Source: Serpula lacrymans var. lacrymans S7.9
Taxonomy: Eukaryota > Basidiomycota > Agaricomycetes > Boletales > Serpulaceae
Assembly (NCBI RefSeq): GCF_000218685.1
Contig: NW_006763291.1
Location: forward strand, 460,986-515,886
Length of the DNA: 54,901 bases
Reading direction: 5' to 3'
The position numbers were made by a program, and so were the translations under genes. Below the pieces are notes generated by a model. That model was not told the origin of the DNA. It saw nothing but the letters and a program-made list of their open reading frames with translations, and ran no database searches. Within the stretch, counting starts at the first letter, position 1; every line of letters begins with the position of its first letter. Positions 10,544 to 19,441 of the stretch are shown here, in pieces.

Positions 10544-10854
10544 TACAGGTATTTTGATCTATAAACAAACATGTTATCATACTCAATTGGCCTTCATATA
10601 TTCGAGACCACTTTCAAACAACACTACTGACGTGCACGTGAAATGCACGTGTTAACCCCTGTCTCCCATTGGTTTTTGGTGTCTCAGAACTTTTGCACAT
10701 ATGCCAGTCATTGCCTGATTTTTGTCTTCATTCTCTATGTGAAAGCTCTATAATTTCTTTTTGCAATTGCTCTGAGCAACTATTAGACCCCTCCATCTGG
10801 TAACCCGCCCCTCGCTAATACTTACTTACCAGCTTTCTTATCAATCCTCCTTTA
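10544..10854. promoter_or_regulatory. Spacer between converging genes with two CACGTG boxes
   Basis: No reading frame is visible. The spacer holds two perfect palindromic CACGTG hexamers 5 bp apart (10635-10640 and 10646-10651), an inverted CCAAT box (ATTGG at 10678-10682) and a pyrimidine-rich stretch. CACGTG is the site of bHLH factors in fungi. Its position between two 3' ends is unusual for a promoter, so function is uncertain. Confidence 0.3.
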
Positions 10855-11463
10855 CTACCCATTGACCTGAACCGTCCACTTTAACACTAAGTTTCCATTT
10901 TTGTTGGTCCATCCACTGATCTTTGAGAAACCCGTCCCACCATCGTATGTGAACCTCCCCATAGTTGTCAAAGAAGTAACCCGCAATTCTCGGATCTGGT
11001 CCCAGATACTCATGCCTGCGATATCGAGTTGATCAATTCGAACTAGACTGGCTTCCGCAAAACCATCCACTCGCCTTCTTGATACGACGTCATCCGCGTG
11101 AACATAATTCACTGCCTTTACACCGTCAGCTTTCCCCTCTTTCAACTCCATATAATGTTCAAATACGAATTGATTGAGATCCATCCCCTCTGAAATCCCT
11201 CGTACATCCACTCCGCCCCGTGCTAAATAGGTCCGCGGGAGATGCATCCTCGTGCGATATTCGACACATTTTTTTTGTAGAGGCCATCGATGAACGTGCC
11301 AGGCAGATGCTCTACTGATATCTGTTAATTTTTTAATCGCAACTTGTCGTTCCTTTTCGCTCGGTTTTGGAACATCCAAGGTCAAATTTGGTTCCTTGTT
11401 TTCCTGCTTGGCCTTCATAATTCGTGCAGCTTGACGACTGACAAAAGAATGTGAAGCGACCAA
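10855..11463 (-). CDS. Hypothetical protein, C-terminal part (5' end unresolved)
   Basis: A minus-strand frame of about 200 residues ends at 10855. I do not recognise the family. It has a basic N-terminal stretch (RQAARIMKAKQENKEPN), a central HLPRTYLARGGVDVRG segment and a C-terminal region rich in beta-type residues (MGRFTYDGGTGFSKISG). It has no membrane segment or signal peptide. The frame opens at a TTG; the first ATG is at about 11418. Upstream near 11555 a classic acceptor (poly-T then gctaag) leads into another good-looking frame (SGATLSKLIKFEVAIDQIKD), so the true gene probably begins further upstream, with an intron or frameshift between. It converges on the pseudouridine gene. Confidence 0.45.
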   Translation of the reverse strand: MVASHSFVSRQAARIMKAKQENKEPNLTLDVPKPSEKERQVAIKKLTDISRASAWHVHRWPLQKKCVEYRTRMHLPRTYLARGGVDVRGISEGMDLNQFVFEHYMELKEGKADGVKAVNYVHADDVVSRRRVDGFAEASLVRIDQLDIAGMSIWDQIRELRVTSLTTMGRFTYDGGTGFSKISGWTNKNGNLVLKWTVQVNG

Positions 11464-11857
11464 CGTTGATCGTAATTTTAGCTGGTGTCTTTTATTTGAT
11501 CGATAGCGACTTCGAATTTGATCAGTTTGCTGAGTGTCGCTCCAGATTCAGAGCTTAGCAAAAAAAGGTCAGAATTCGAAGCATGCATGTACATCTGCGA
11601 GTCACATATGCTGCACATTTTGCTCATAGTAGAGTCATACACACTGTGGGAAATAAGGTCACTGAAAGCCAGCTAGTTCATCACCGACTGATCTAAGCCC
11701 AGTGACCGCATCACTGAAACCACCACTAGTATTCAGCGTTAACACTGATCACTGATGTTCATTGTATATTACAATAATTCAATGATGTACCAAGTGCTAA
11801 AATCAATTAATCATTCTGGTCAATCACTGAATTTTTATCAAAGAGTTTCGAGGCAAT
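11464..11857. other. No gene resolved
   Basis: Apart from the possible upstream exon of the preceding gene near 11555 I see nothing assignable. The stretch 11640-11800 is low in complexity, with repeated short words such as cactga/tcactga. Confidence 0.3.
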
Positions 11858-12232
11858 CTATTGCATAAAGTCATCATCTGAGCCTGGTCCGGAGTCATAA
11901 AACTCAAATTCCACTCCCTCTGTGTCCTGGTGTGTGAAAGCGACTGAAGCAAGACCACTTGTTCGGTCTATAATTCCCCACTTTCCTCTGGTCTTCACTC
12001 GTCCGACAACAGCTTTGATGTTACGAATGTCCGTGGCAATGGCAGCTGCTAATCCACCATACACAGCAACTTTTAGAGCTGCATCTTTACCCTCAGTTTT
12101 ACATGGTGTGATGACTGCCAATAGAAGTCCACGACCAGATAGATCCTTCCAAAAATCATCATTTCCAAGCTGGCAGACAAGTATTTGTTCGAAATGGCCA
12201 TAATGAGTGGCAGTGATAAAATAACCATGCAC
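11858..12232 (-). pseudogene. Fragment of a repetitive fungal transposon-associated protein
   Basis: This frame of about 124 residues contains HFEQILVCQLGNDDFW and AVVGRVKTRGKWGIIDRT and ends in an acidic tail (DSGPGSDDDFMQ). I remember the VGRV...W.IIDRS pattern from a repeated mushroom protein family linked to transposons, but I cannot name the family with certainty. Only the C-terminal part is present, with no good upstream exon found between 12233 and 12540. Confidence 0.4.
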
Positions 12233-12548
12233 ACACGGGCAAGAAAACGTGCACTGCGAAAAACCTGAGATTACGAATCATGAAAATGTCCCGAAAACCC
12301 GGTCTTTTCCGGCACATTTCAATCAGATTTTGCCTGCATGTTCGGTTCTAGAGAGCTACACAAAACCTGTAGGTTTTCTGCACATTTCAACTAGATACTC
12401 ATGAAGGACTTGGTCGTTTTCTGGAGTGCTTTGAGTTCCATAAATATGATTTATTATTTTAGTATTTTAGTTAGCTTGTAAATAGGATAACCCTCATCGG
12501 TCTTAAAAATAAGCTAAGTTATTCTTCATATTATACCACCACCTCAAG

Positions 12549-12944
12549 ATGACTTCCCTTACTCAAGACGAATTTGAACAATCTGAAATATCCACTCAAC
12601 TTGTCCTGCCAGGATATAGATATGAATATCAATCAGACAAAGATAGCGAAACCTTATTGCAAATCCAGGCACAGAGTCTCGACTTTGGCTATCACTCCAA
12701 GCGCGACTTGTCCAGTACTCCAAGTCCAAAGCATTTTGTGTCCATCATGAAGACTTTTGTCTTGTCAGCTTGCTCTTTCTCCACCTTCTACACCACCAAA
12801 CTTGTCCATGCCCAAAAGGCAATCAACTCTGCTTGTACAACCATCCTTACAATCCGCCAGCTAATCAATGTCCAAAACAACCATTCTCGACGCATTGGGG
12901 AAGCAATAGGTCAAGCCCTTGATATCATCCGATCAGCAAGGTGA
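12549..12944 (+). CDS. Small hypothetical ORF
   Basis: The frame has 131 residues and starts at an ATG in the context cctcaagATGAC. It has an acidic N-terminus, a Ser-rich middle and a helical C-terminal half (INSACTTILTIRQLINVQNN). I recognise no domain. An AT-rich stretch precedes it (12450-12535). It sits between transposon fragments and may itself be a relic. Confidence 0.3.
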   Translation: MTSLTQDEFEQSEISTQLVLPGYRYEYQSDKDSETLLQIQAQSLDFGYHSKRDLSSTPSPKHFVSIMKTFVLSACSFSTFYTTKLVHAQKAINSACTTILTIRQLINVQNNHSRRIGEAIGQALDIIRSAR

Positions 12945-13032
12945 TCAGTCCATACTATCAGTGAAGATATGGACCGCATTCATATTGATATACAGAGGGA
13001 TCCATCTGCTTAATCATACTACAATTTATCAC

Positions 13033-13660
13033 TGTGAGGAATCAATTTTTCTTATCACATTCCCGTCATGTCGTGGTTAGCAGATTCGATCCCCATCACT
13101 CCTCTTGCCCTTGGACTAGAGATTACAGCCGGTGTCTTATTACTTTTATCATTCTTCTTCTTATTCTCTCTTCACACTCACGTTCTATCGTACCTACAAC
13201 GAGGTAGACTCGTTGTCGACCCTCAAGAAGATATCCAGATGACATAGCCACGATCCAGTGCTATGTCTGGGAATACTTCGGAGGAATATTGATAAGCAAA
13301 GAAGGTAGTGAATCAGCGCCTTCTCATGGGCTTACTGATACAGCCAATCGCATATCCCTTACCAATACATTTTCTCATACGATTAGTAAACACGATAGAT
13401 CGGACCACTTCCTCCCTTTTTTCTTATTGGTTAGTTAGCTGGTCAGACCACTTTCTCAGTATTTCCCTTTCTCGGTCTGACCATCGCTGTTCACTATATA
13501 GGGAAGTATATACTCGATGTATTGTTCTCTAGTTCAATATTAGTTTGGATTTGCGCTCATACCGATACTCTTCATTCTCATACTCTGATTCACCGCCTTC
13601 AAGAAAGGACTTGACCAGACATTGAGCTTTGTTATATAGCTTCGTATTTGTTGCCTGACA
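13033..13660 (+). mobile_element. Solo LTR (628 bp), plus orientation, no target duplication
   Basis: This full-length LTR of the resident Ty3 family (TGTGAGGAAT at 13033, GCCTGACA ending at 13660) is diverged from the intact copies. The flanking pentamers are atcac and ttgtt, which do not match. Either the flanks have mutated or the LTR arose by recombination between two different insertions. The TATA and AGTTCAATATT segments are kept. Confidence 0.92.
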
Positions 13661-15712
13661 TTGTTCTGTATTCATTGAATATCTGTTGCCAATTTCTAGT
13701 TCTACAAACCTTGGGATCTATGTAGCATATGCAGATTGTTTCCAGGGACTGGAATTGATTGATAGTGATCAACTCACATCTGCTGTAGCCGTGATTACCA
13801 TCAAACTCAATCAAGACATATTTACTGATAAACTTTGGATCATCCATTTGTTTGATTGTATAAGTATCTATTTTTGACATGTGTTGAATATCTAAACATT
13901 CTACAGAGTGGTGTTGAACCACCTAGCAATGACTGGTTGGACAAAATTGAGCAAAACCTCAACAGCTCACAAGAATAATCCCATCCTATCAATGGGCTCC
14001 TTTATTCTGAAGACTCTAGCTCTGGACAACCATTTTGCTTGAACAGGTCATCTTAGTGAGTCTTTCCTAGTATCTCATCAAGGCTATTCTGTGCTTTTGT
14101 ACTGATGTCTTCTTTTGGAACTCGTTCAATTCGTATAAAAATCTTGTCGCCATCTTTGGCTGATTGTTTTTGTTTGCGGTGCACAACCCCATTCAACCCA
14201 TCATCAATTGGATTTTCTTCATCACCCCACGCTGTACCACTGTAAGCAAGCCTTGAAGAACCAAGAATATTGCTATATTCAGCCAAGGCCAGTAGTTTTG
14301 GCTTAATCTGCCACGCACAGAGCCAATGTTTGAGGAGTTTTGTGAAAGGAAGTGGATAGTTGTTGATGATGGGGCCATGAACATGCAGTGTCATGGCTTT
14401 TTCTTTGCTCGGCTTTGGATCTGGGATTTTCTCAAGGTTGTCATATATTGTTTGAAGTTATAAAGGTCAGTGTTTTGTGAAGTTTATATGATTTATGACT
14501 TACTATTTCACTCCAATAATCTGGGGCTCTACTAATGAATGTCCTAACCTCATCTGACATTGGCCAATAATCCGGATTGTCCTCATCGTCAGACATAGCA
14601 TTTAGGATAAATGCGGCATCAAATTTCTTGTCGGTGTAAGTAGAAAATGGCTGTTTGCAAATTTGTTGGTTGAGTTTCTGTTTTGGAACAGGTGAGTGCA
14701 AGAATCATCATATCATTGTCTGAAACACTCACAGACTGTGCACAAGAGTCTCTGTGTGCTTTGGACACTGACATGCTTACAAGGTTCTCTTCTTGAGTGT
14801 CAGATAGGTCCCTGTCATCTTCATTCTCTCAACTCGCCAGTGCCTTGTCCTTTTGCAATTTCAAACAATACTGCCTTGCCATATATTGGAATTTCACACA
14901 AATTTGATGCTTCAGGTTCTTTGGTAGCACAAGCTGAAGCATCCCTACAATTGGTGGTATTTCTACTGTTGCATTAAGTATGACCCATTGTTGAATTTCT
15001 ACTAAATTTTTGCTATTTGCTTTGTCGTCAGCTGATAATTTCCAGTTATAACAATGTGATATTTTTTGAGTGGCAGTGTCTTTCGGACATTGACTGGGAT
15101 CAATTGACAACAGGTAATCTGGTAAGTGCTTCGCTTCGAGTTTATCGACACCAAGTTTTCTCATAAATACTTCATTTATAGCATCCTTGTATATTATAGT
15201 GAGTATGGTTCTGGGCTATAATGCAATATGACACTCACTTTCACAGGCTTTGAGTCAGCCGCTTCAAAGCTCAAAGCCTCTCGTTGGTGGGGAGTGAGTG
15301 TTTCGAGTGCAATAGTCACAGGATTGATGTTGTTGAGGGAGATTTGAATTGAGGTGAGCACATCCTTCATATGTTCCCTGTCACCACTAATATCTGACTC
15401 ATTATTTTCTTCCTCTCCTCCACTTTCCTCGCATTCTACACAGTAAACCCCTCCTGCCTTGTTGAGTGCAACAATTTGTTTTTTCAGGTTGTCCATCTCA
15501 GCTTTGATTTGTTGATTATCCTGTTTCAACAGGATATTTTCGGCATTCAAAACCTTGACTCTTTTGTCGGTAATGTCTCTGAAATGCTGGTGAGTAATCT
15601 TAAGATCTTCTATTTCTCTTATAGCTGCTTTCAACATGATTATGTTGGAATTAGGTGTTCGTTCATTTGTTGGTCCCTCAAGTTGAGAATGGGAGTTTGG
15701 CTCGGAAGCCAT
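13661..15712 (-). pseudogene. Coiled-coil transposon-associated gene with in-frame stops
   Basis: Exon 1 (15712 to about 15235) starts ATGGCTTCC. It encodes a polar N-terminus, then a long coiled coil (LKAAIREIEDLKITHQ, then LKQDNQQIKAEMDNLKKQI) and an acidic segment (SGGEEENNESDISGD). It is spliced with a good GTGAGT donor to an exon starting DAINEVFMRKLGVD (about 15184). A TGA near 14830 interrupts an otherwise open acidic stretch. Further pieces read FILNAMSDDEDNPDYWPMSD (about 14650-14540) and LAYSGTAWGDEENP (about 14250). The pattern (coiled coil, MSDDED, S..AWGDE) resembles an expanded mushroom family found beside transposons, recalled rather than checked. Copy 1 of the Ty3 element lies 12 bp upstream of the ATG, separating it from its probable promoter, now at 42718-42761. 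Confidence 0.5.
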
Positions 15713-15724
15713 AGTGCTGGGGAT

Positions 15725-16352
15725 TGTGAGGAATCGATTTTTCTTATCGCATTCCCGTCATGTCGTGGTTAGCAGACTCGATCCCCGTCACTCCTCTTGC
15801 CCTTGGACTAGAGATTACAGCAGGTGTCTTATTACTTTTATCATTTTTCTTCTTATTCTCTCTTCACACTCACGTTCTATCGTACCTACAACGAGGTAGA
15901 CTCGTTGTCGACCCTCGAGAAGATATCCAGATGACATAGTCACGGTCCAGTGCTATGTCTGGGAATACTTCGGAGGAATATTGATAAGCGAAGAAGGTTG
16001 TGAGTCAGCGCCTTCTCATGGGCTTACTGATACAGCCAATCGTACATCCCTTACCAATACGCTTTCTCGTACGATTAGTAAAGACAATAGATCGGACCAC
16101 TTTCTTCCTTTTTTCTTATTGGTTAGCTAGCTGGTCAGACCACTTTCTCAGTACTTCCCTTTCTCGGTCTGACTATCGTCGTTCACTATATAGAGAAGTA
16201 CATACTTGATGTATTGTTCTCCAGTTCAATATTAGTTTGGATTTGCGCTCTTACCGATACTCTTCATTCTCATACTCTGATTCACCGCCTTCAAAGAAGG
16301 ACTTGACCAGACATTGAGCTTTGTTATATAGCTTCGTATTTGTTGCCTGACA
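15725..16352 (+). repeat. 5' LTR of copy 1
   Basis: It starts TGTGAGGAATCG (G at base 12, where the other young LTRs have A) and ends TTGCCTGACA. The U3 promoter and the start of R are annotated separately. The left flank is gggat (15720-15724). Confidence 0.97.
16187..16233 (+). promoter_or_regulatory. LTR core promoter and predicted RNA 5' end
   Basis: A TATATAG box lies at 16187-16193. The segment AGTTCAATATT (16223-16233) begins 30-36 nt further on, the usual fungal spacing to a transcription start. Its exact reverse complement lies just after the LTR (16354-16364), which suggests that 16223 is the first base of the genomic RNA and that this segment is the self-primer. Confidence 0.65.
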
Positions 16353-16353
16353 A

Positions 16354-16364
16354 AATATTGAACT
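16354..16364 (+). other. Primer binding site, self-priming type
   Basis: The bases AATATTGAACT start 1 nt after the 5' LTR and are the reverse complement of AGTTCAATATT at 16223-16233 in the LTR. No TGG-type match to a tRNA 3' end is found at the usual place. Tf1/sushi elements use an 11-nt match between the RNA 5' end and this site to prime reverse transcription. Confidence 0.7.
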
Positions 16365-16609
16365 CACCTACCTCGAATCCTTTTCCAGAGCCCCTTTTTG
16401 GGAAACCGTTTCCTTACACCCTAAAACAGACTGTCGTTGCCATTGCACCGGTCTAAACCTTCATCATCACCTTCTCCACCTCTCTACCATCCCTATCCCT
16501 CTCCTCACTATCGTCATCGACCTCTCACTATCCACCCCATTACACCTATTGTCGTTCAGTCTTCTCAAACTGGACGCTTTCTCTACCATCACCGCTCTCG
16601 TCCAATTCT

Positions 16610-17113
16610 TTGCGTTCTTTGCCATCATCAGATACCTACAAACCGGACTCGTCAGCGACGTCGTATACCTCCATCGTGTCTACCTCCCAACAGCTCTCAG
16701 AAGAGTGGGTATCAGAAGCGGACCGCAGACACCAAAAAGATTTCCTCGCAGCTCTCAACAAACCGCTCCCGGTCCTCCCCGTCCCTACCAAAGCCCGTAC
16801 TCCAGACGTGGAAGGAACGGTCGAACAGATCACTGAGTTGTATCAAGACTCCTCTGCTTCGTCTTCACCAATTGATCCGATCGAGGATATCATCCTCGAC
16901 ATAAACGACGCACTCGCTCTCACCCAATCCATCTTTTACCATTCCGCCATCTGTAGGAGAAATTCTCGCAGTCTCGAGGAGATACTCCAACATCTCCGAC
17001 AGAGCACAGAGAGAACTTTTAATCTTCATATCCCTGCGGCACGAACAAATTCCGTTGATAGACTACTTCGAGAGCCTAGTACGCCCGAGTTACGAGAACA
17101 CTCAGAGGGTTAA
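16610..17113 (+). CDS. Extra ORF upstream of gag, part a (167 residues)
   Basis: This Ser/Thr/Pro-rich, mildly acidic frame starts MRSLPSSDTYKPDSS and carries helical segments (IEDIILDINDALALTQSIF). I recognise no domain. The next ORF, in the +1 frame, is open from 16912 and overlaps this one for about 200 nt; the two may form one protein by frameshift or splicing. An identical frame is present in copy 2 (49624-50127). Confidence 0.5.
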   Translation: MRSLPSSDTYKPDSSATSYTSIVSTSQQLSEEWVSEADRRHQKDFLAALNKPLPVLPVPTKARTPDVEGTVEQITELYQDSSASSSPIDPIEDIILDINDALALTQSIFYHSAICRRNSRSLEEILQHLRQSTERTFNLHIPAARTNSVDRLLREPSTPELREHSEG

Positions 17114-18092
17114 GCTTTTGAAAGGAATAGCCAACGTACAAGAACGAAACCTGCAACTTATTCCGCAGAGCCACATCCCAGATCTCCTCGATCTTTATCA
17201 AATCCGCCCTCTCATTTTTCCAGACATACCCAACCGCCTCCTCCCTTACGACTTCGAACACACCTTGCTTTGCGGCATTGTGTTAAGGAAGAGGCCTAAC
17301 GAGGAACCTACCTACGATATCCCGTCCTCATTTTTTACATCTGACTACTACAACACCTACTCCGCCTCTCCTGTCAGTTACCAACCCATCCAGTACTTCT
17401 GCATCGGCAATCATCTGGACCACCTTTCTATTGTCCAAAATCTGACACGACTTCGCCGAACTCTCTACCTCCCTGAAGTCCAAGATCTTGACGCATTCGG
17501 GCCGCGGTTTGGTCTTCAACACAGCACTTCTATTATAATCGTCACGCCCTCTACTAAAGATCATATTCGACGAGTTGTTGCTGCGTTAGCACGATTTGAT
17601 CAGCTCATCGCGACTGCTCAGAGGAAATCCCGTGACGGAGAAGACTACACGACCGAAATCGACAACATTCGACACGTTTCAGAATACGTCGACGAATATT
17701 ACTGGATCCTAGAAATCCTCACTCCATTTGTTGTTAACCAACAATCTGATCACCCCGAACGTTTCATTGTTACAGTACTCCAAAGCGATTTCTGGGCCGT
17801 TATCAACCATAGCTCACGAACTCGTATCTATTCGCAGTACTCTTACACCTACCAAGGTCGGAGAGGAGAAGCACCGCTCATCCCGTCGGTTGAACAACTT
17901 TTTGCACCTTGCGCAGAAAGGATAGAACGAGAAACAGGAAGTTCATTAACAGATATACTTGGAGGAGAATCTAGCAGCGAAACCGAGTCGGAAAGTGAAG
18001 AGTCTACTCAAAGCGTAGAATACTGGAGACCCCGAGAAGCAGAAGGAGGAGACTTCCCTAGTAATTTTACGTTTGACCCAGACTTTGAGTAA
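17055..18092 (+). CDS. Extra ORF upstream of gag, part b (345 residues or more)
   Basis: This frame is open from about 16912 and has no ATG at its start; counted from the TTG at 17055 it has 345 codons. It reads like a folded protein (IDYFESLVRPSYENTQ, then HIPDLLDLYQIRPLIF) and ends in an acidic Ser/Glu tail (SSSETESESEES). No retroviral domain is recognisable. It precedes gag; ordinary chromoviruses start with gag, so it may be an unusual N-terminal extension of Gag or an additional protein. The region 18093-18148 after it has stops in all three frames. Confidence 0.55.
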   Translation: MIDYFESLVRPSYENTQRVKLLKGIANVQERNLQLIPQSHIPDLLDLYQIRPLIFPDIPNRLLPYDFEHTLLCGIVLRKRPNEEPTYDIPSSFFTSDYYNTYSASPVSYQPIQYFCIGNHLDHLSIVQNLTRLRRTLYLPEVQDLDAFGPRFGLQHSTSIIIVTPSTKDHIRRVVAALARFDQLIATAQRKSRDGEDYTTEIDNIRHVSEYVDEYYWILEILTPFVVNQQSDHPERFIVTVLQSDFWAVINHSSRTRIYSQYSYTYQGRRGEAPLIPSVEQLFAPCAERIERETGSSLTDILGGESSSETESESEESTQSVEYWRPREAEGGDFPSNFTFDPDFE

Positions 18093-18349
18093 ACAAAAAA
18101 GGACTAGTTATCTAGAAAGACTTGTTATCTAAAAAACCCGTGATCTAAGCCGTTGAAAATCTGGAGCCCTATCGAGAACCCCGTCCTCTGGTCACTCCCG
18201 ACACACCTCCCCCACAATCTCTAGGAGCTGCTGCTGAAGCTCTAGAACCAGACGATCTGTATCAATCAGCAGGACCAGAAAACTTTCCTCCCCCACCTCC
18301 AACTCCAGAACCCGAAAACCAACCCGACGATTGGTTCGATCAGGAATCT

Positions 18350-19441
18350 TTGGACCTTGAACCTGATCTAGCAGCAGCAATGGCCGACGAAACAAATCAA
18401 GGAAGTAAAGCTGTCCTTGCCACTCCTCCATTCGAATTCATCGGTAAAAAGGAAACATACGTTGACTGGAAGAACGCTTTAGCAAACTACTTTTTCGCCT
18501 ATCCCAGAAGTTTCCAAACCAACTCCTCCAAAATTCTCTTTGCACTATCCCGGATCTCGTCCGATAAAGCCAATGACGCCTGTCATACATGGAAGGCGAA
18601 TTTCAACAACAAAACCGCAGTGCTAGGAGACCTATTTGCACCGCGAAATTGGGGAACTATCTCAGAATTCATCAAGGAATTAGATAACGAATTCTTGGAC
18701 CCCCATCTCAAGTTGAAAGCAGAGATTGCCCTTCACGATTACGAACAGCGAGAGATGACGGTAGACGCATATTTTGGAGGACTCGAATCCAAACTCATGG
18801 AAGCGGGATTACCACCAGACGCAGATGAAAGTTATCCGTTCATTCACAGTATCCTTCGCCGCAACCTCTCTCAATTCCTTCGTGATCGTATCTCGCAACA
18901 GGAAAACCTACCCACCACGTACTTAGAGTGGAAGGCAGCGGCAAGGAAATGGGAACAGCGAAATGAAGAGCTTAATCTGGAAAGGAGGAGAGATAAACCA
19001 CCTCAACAGAGGCTGCCAACTCAGTACCAACGATATCAACCGCGCTATCAGCAGAACCGGGACTACCCTCCGCCACAGTATCGACAGACAGTACCGCGAA
19101 CAGAGACGCGAAGACCACAATATATCCAACAGCGACCGTATTATACTCCATCTCATAGACCACCGCCCCAGAATGCAGTCCATCCAAACACAGCAGGAAC
19201 GTTTGGAGGATCAGGTGTACCTATGGAGATTGGGAGTTCCAACACGCAGAGACAACATCGGCCCAACCCGAATGTTACTTGTTACAACTGTGGCGAACGA
19301 GGCCACATTGCTAGAAATTGCCCACATGGAAAGATGGCAATACGATATATGGAAACGGAGGAAACCAAAGACACTCCCACTACATCGTCATTAAAAGAAA
19401 TCGAAGCACCCCCGAAGGATTTTCAGAAAGGTCAGGAGTAA
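18350..19441 (+). CDS. gag: Gag polyprotein with zinc knuckle
   Basis: This is the structural protein of the particle. The frame is open from 18149; the first ATG is at 18380 (MADETNQG). A Pro-rich acidic leader precedes a capsid-like region (WKNALANYFFAYPR, LDPHLKLKAEIALHDY), then a Gln/Arg/Tyr-rich basic stretch and one CCHC zinc knuckle, CYNCGERGHIARNC, near residue 315. It overlaps pol by 124 nt, with pol in the -1 frame. It is the same in copy 2 apart from silent changes. Confidence 0.9.
   Translation: MDLEPDLAAAMADETNQGSKAVLATPPFEFIGKKETYVDWKNALANYFFAYPRSFQTNSSKILFALSRISSDKANDACHTWKANFNNKTAVLGDLFAPRNWGTISEFIKELDNEFLDPHLKLKAEIALHDYEQREMTVDAYFGGLESKLMEAGLPPDADESYPFIHSILRRNLSQFLRDRISQQENLPTTYLEWKAAARKWEQRNEELNLERRRDKPPQQRLPTQYQRYQPRYQQNRDYPPPQYRQTVPRTETRRPQYIQQRPYYTPSHRPPPQNAVHPNTAGTFGGSGVPMEIGSSNTQRQHRPNPNVTCYNCGERGHIARNCPHGKMAIRYMETEETKDTPTTSSLKEIEAPPKDFQKGQE

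Noticed and set aside
9781..10572. Long minus-strand frame (263 codons) opposite the kinase exon
   Set aside because: Shadow of the strongly conserved plus-strand PfkB exon; no motif on the minus strand.
15775..15800. tRNA-like T-arm (agactcgatcccc) in the LTRs
   Set aside because: It occurs in every LTR of the family, and no acceptor, D or anticodon arm can be folded around it; it is part of U3.
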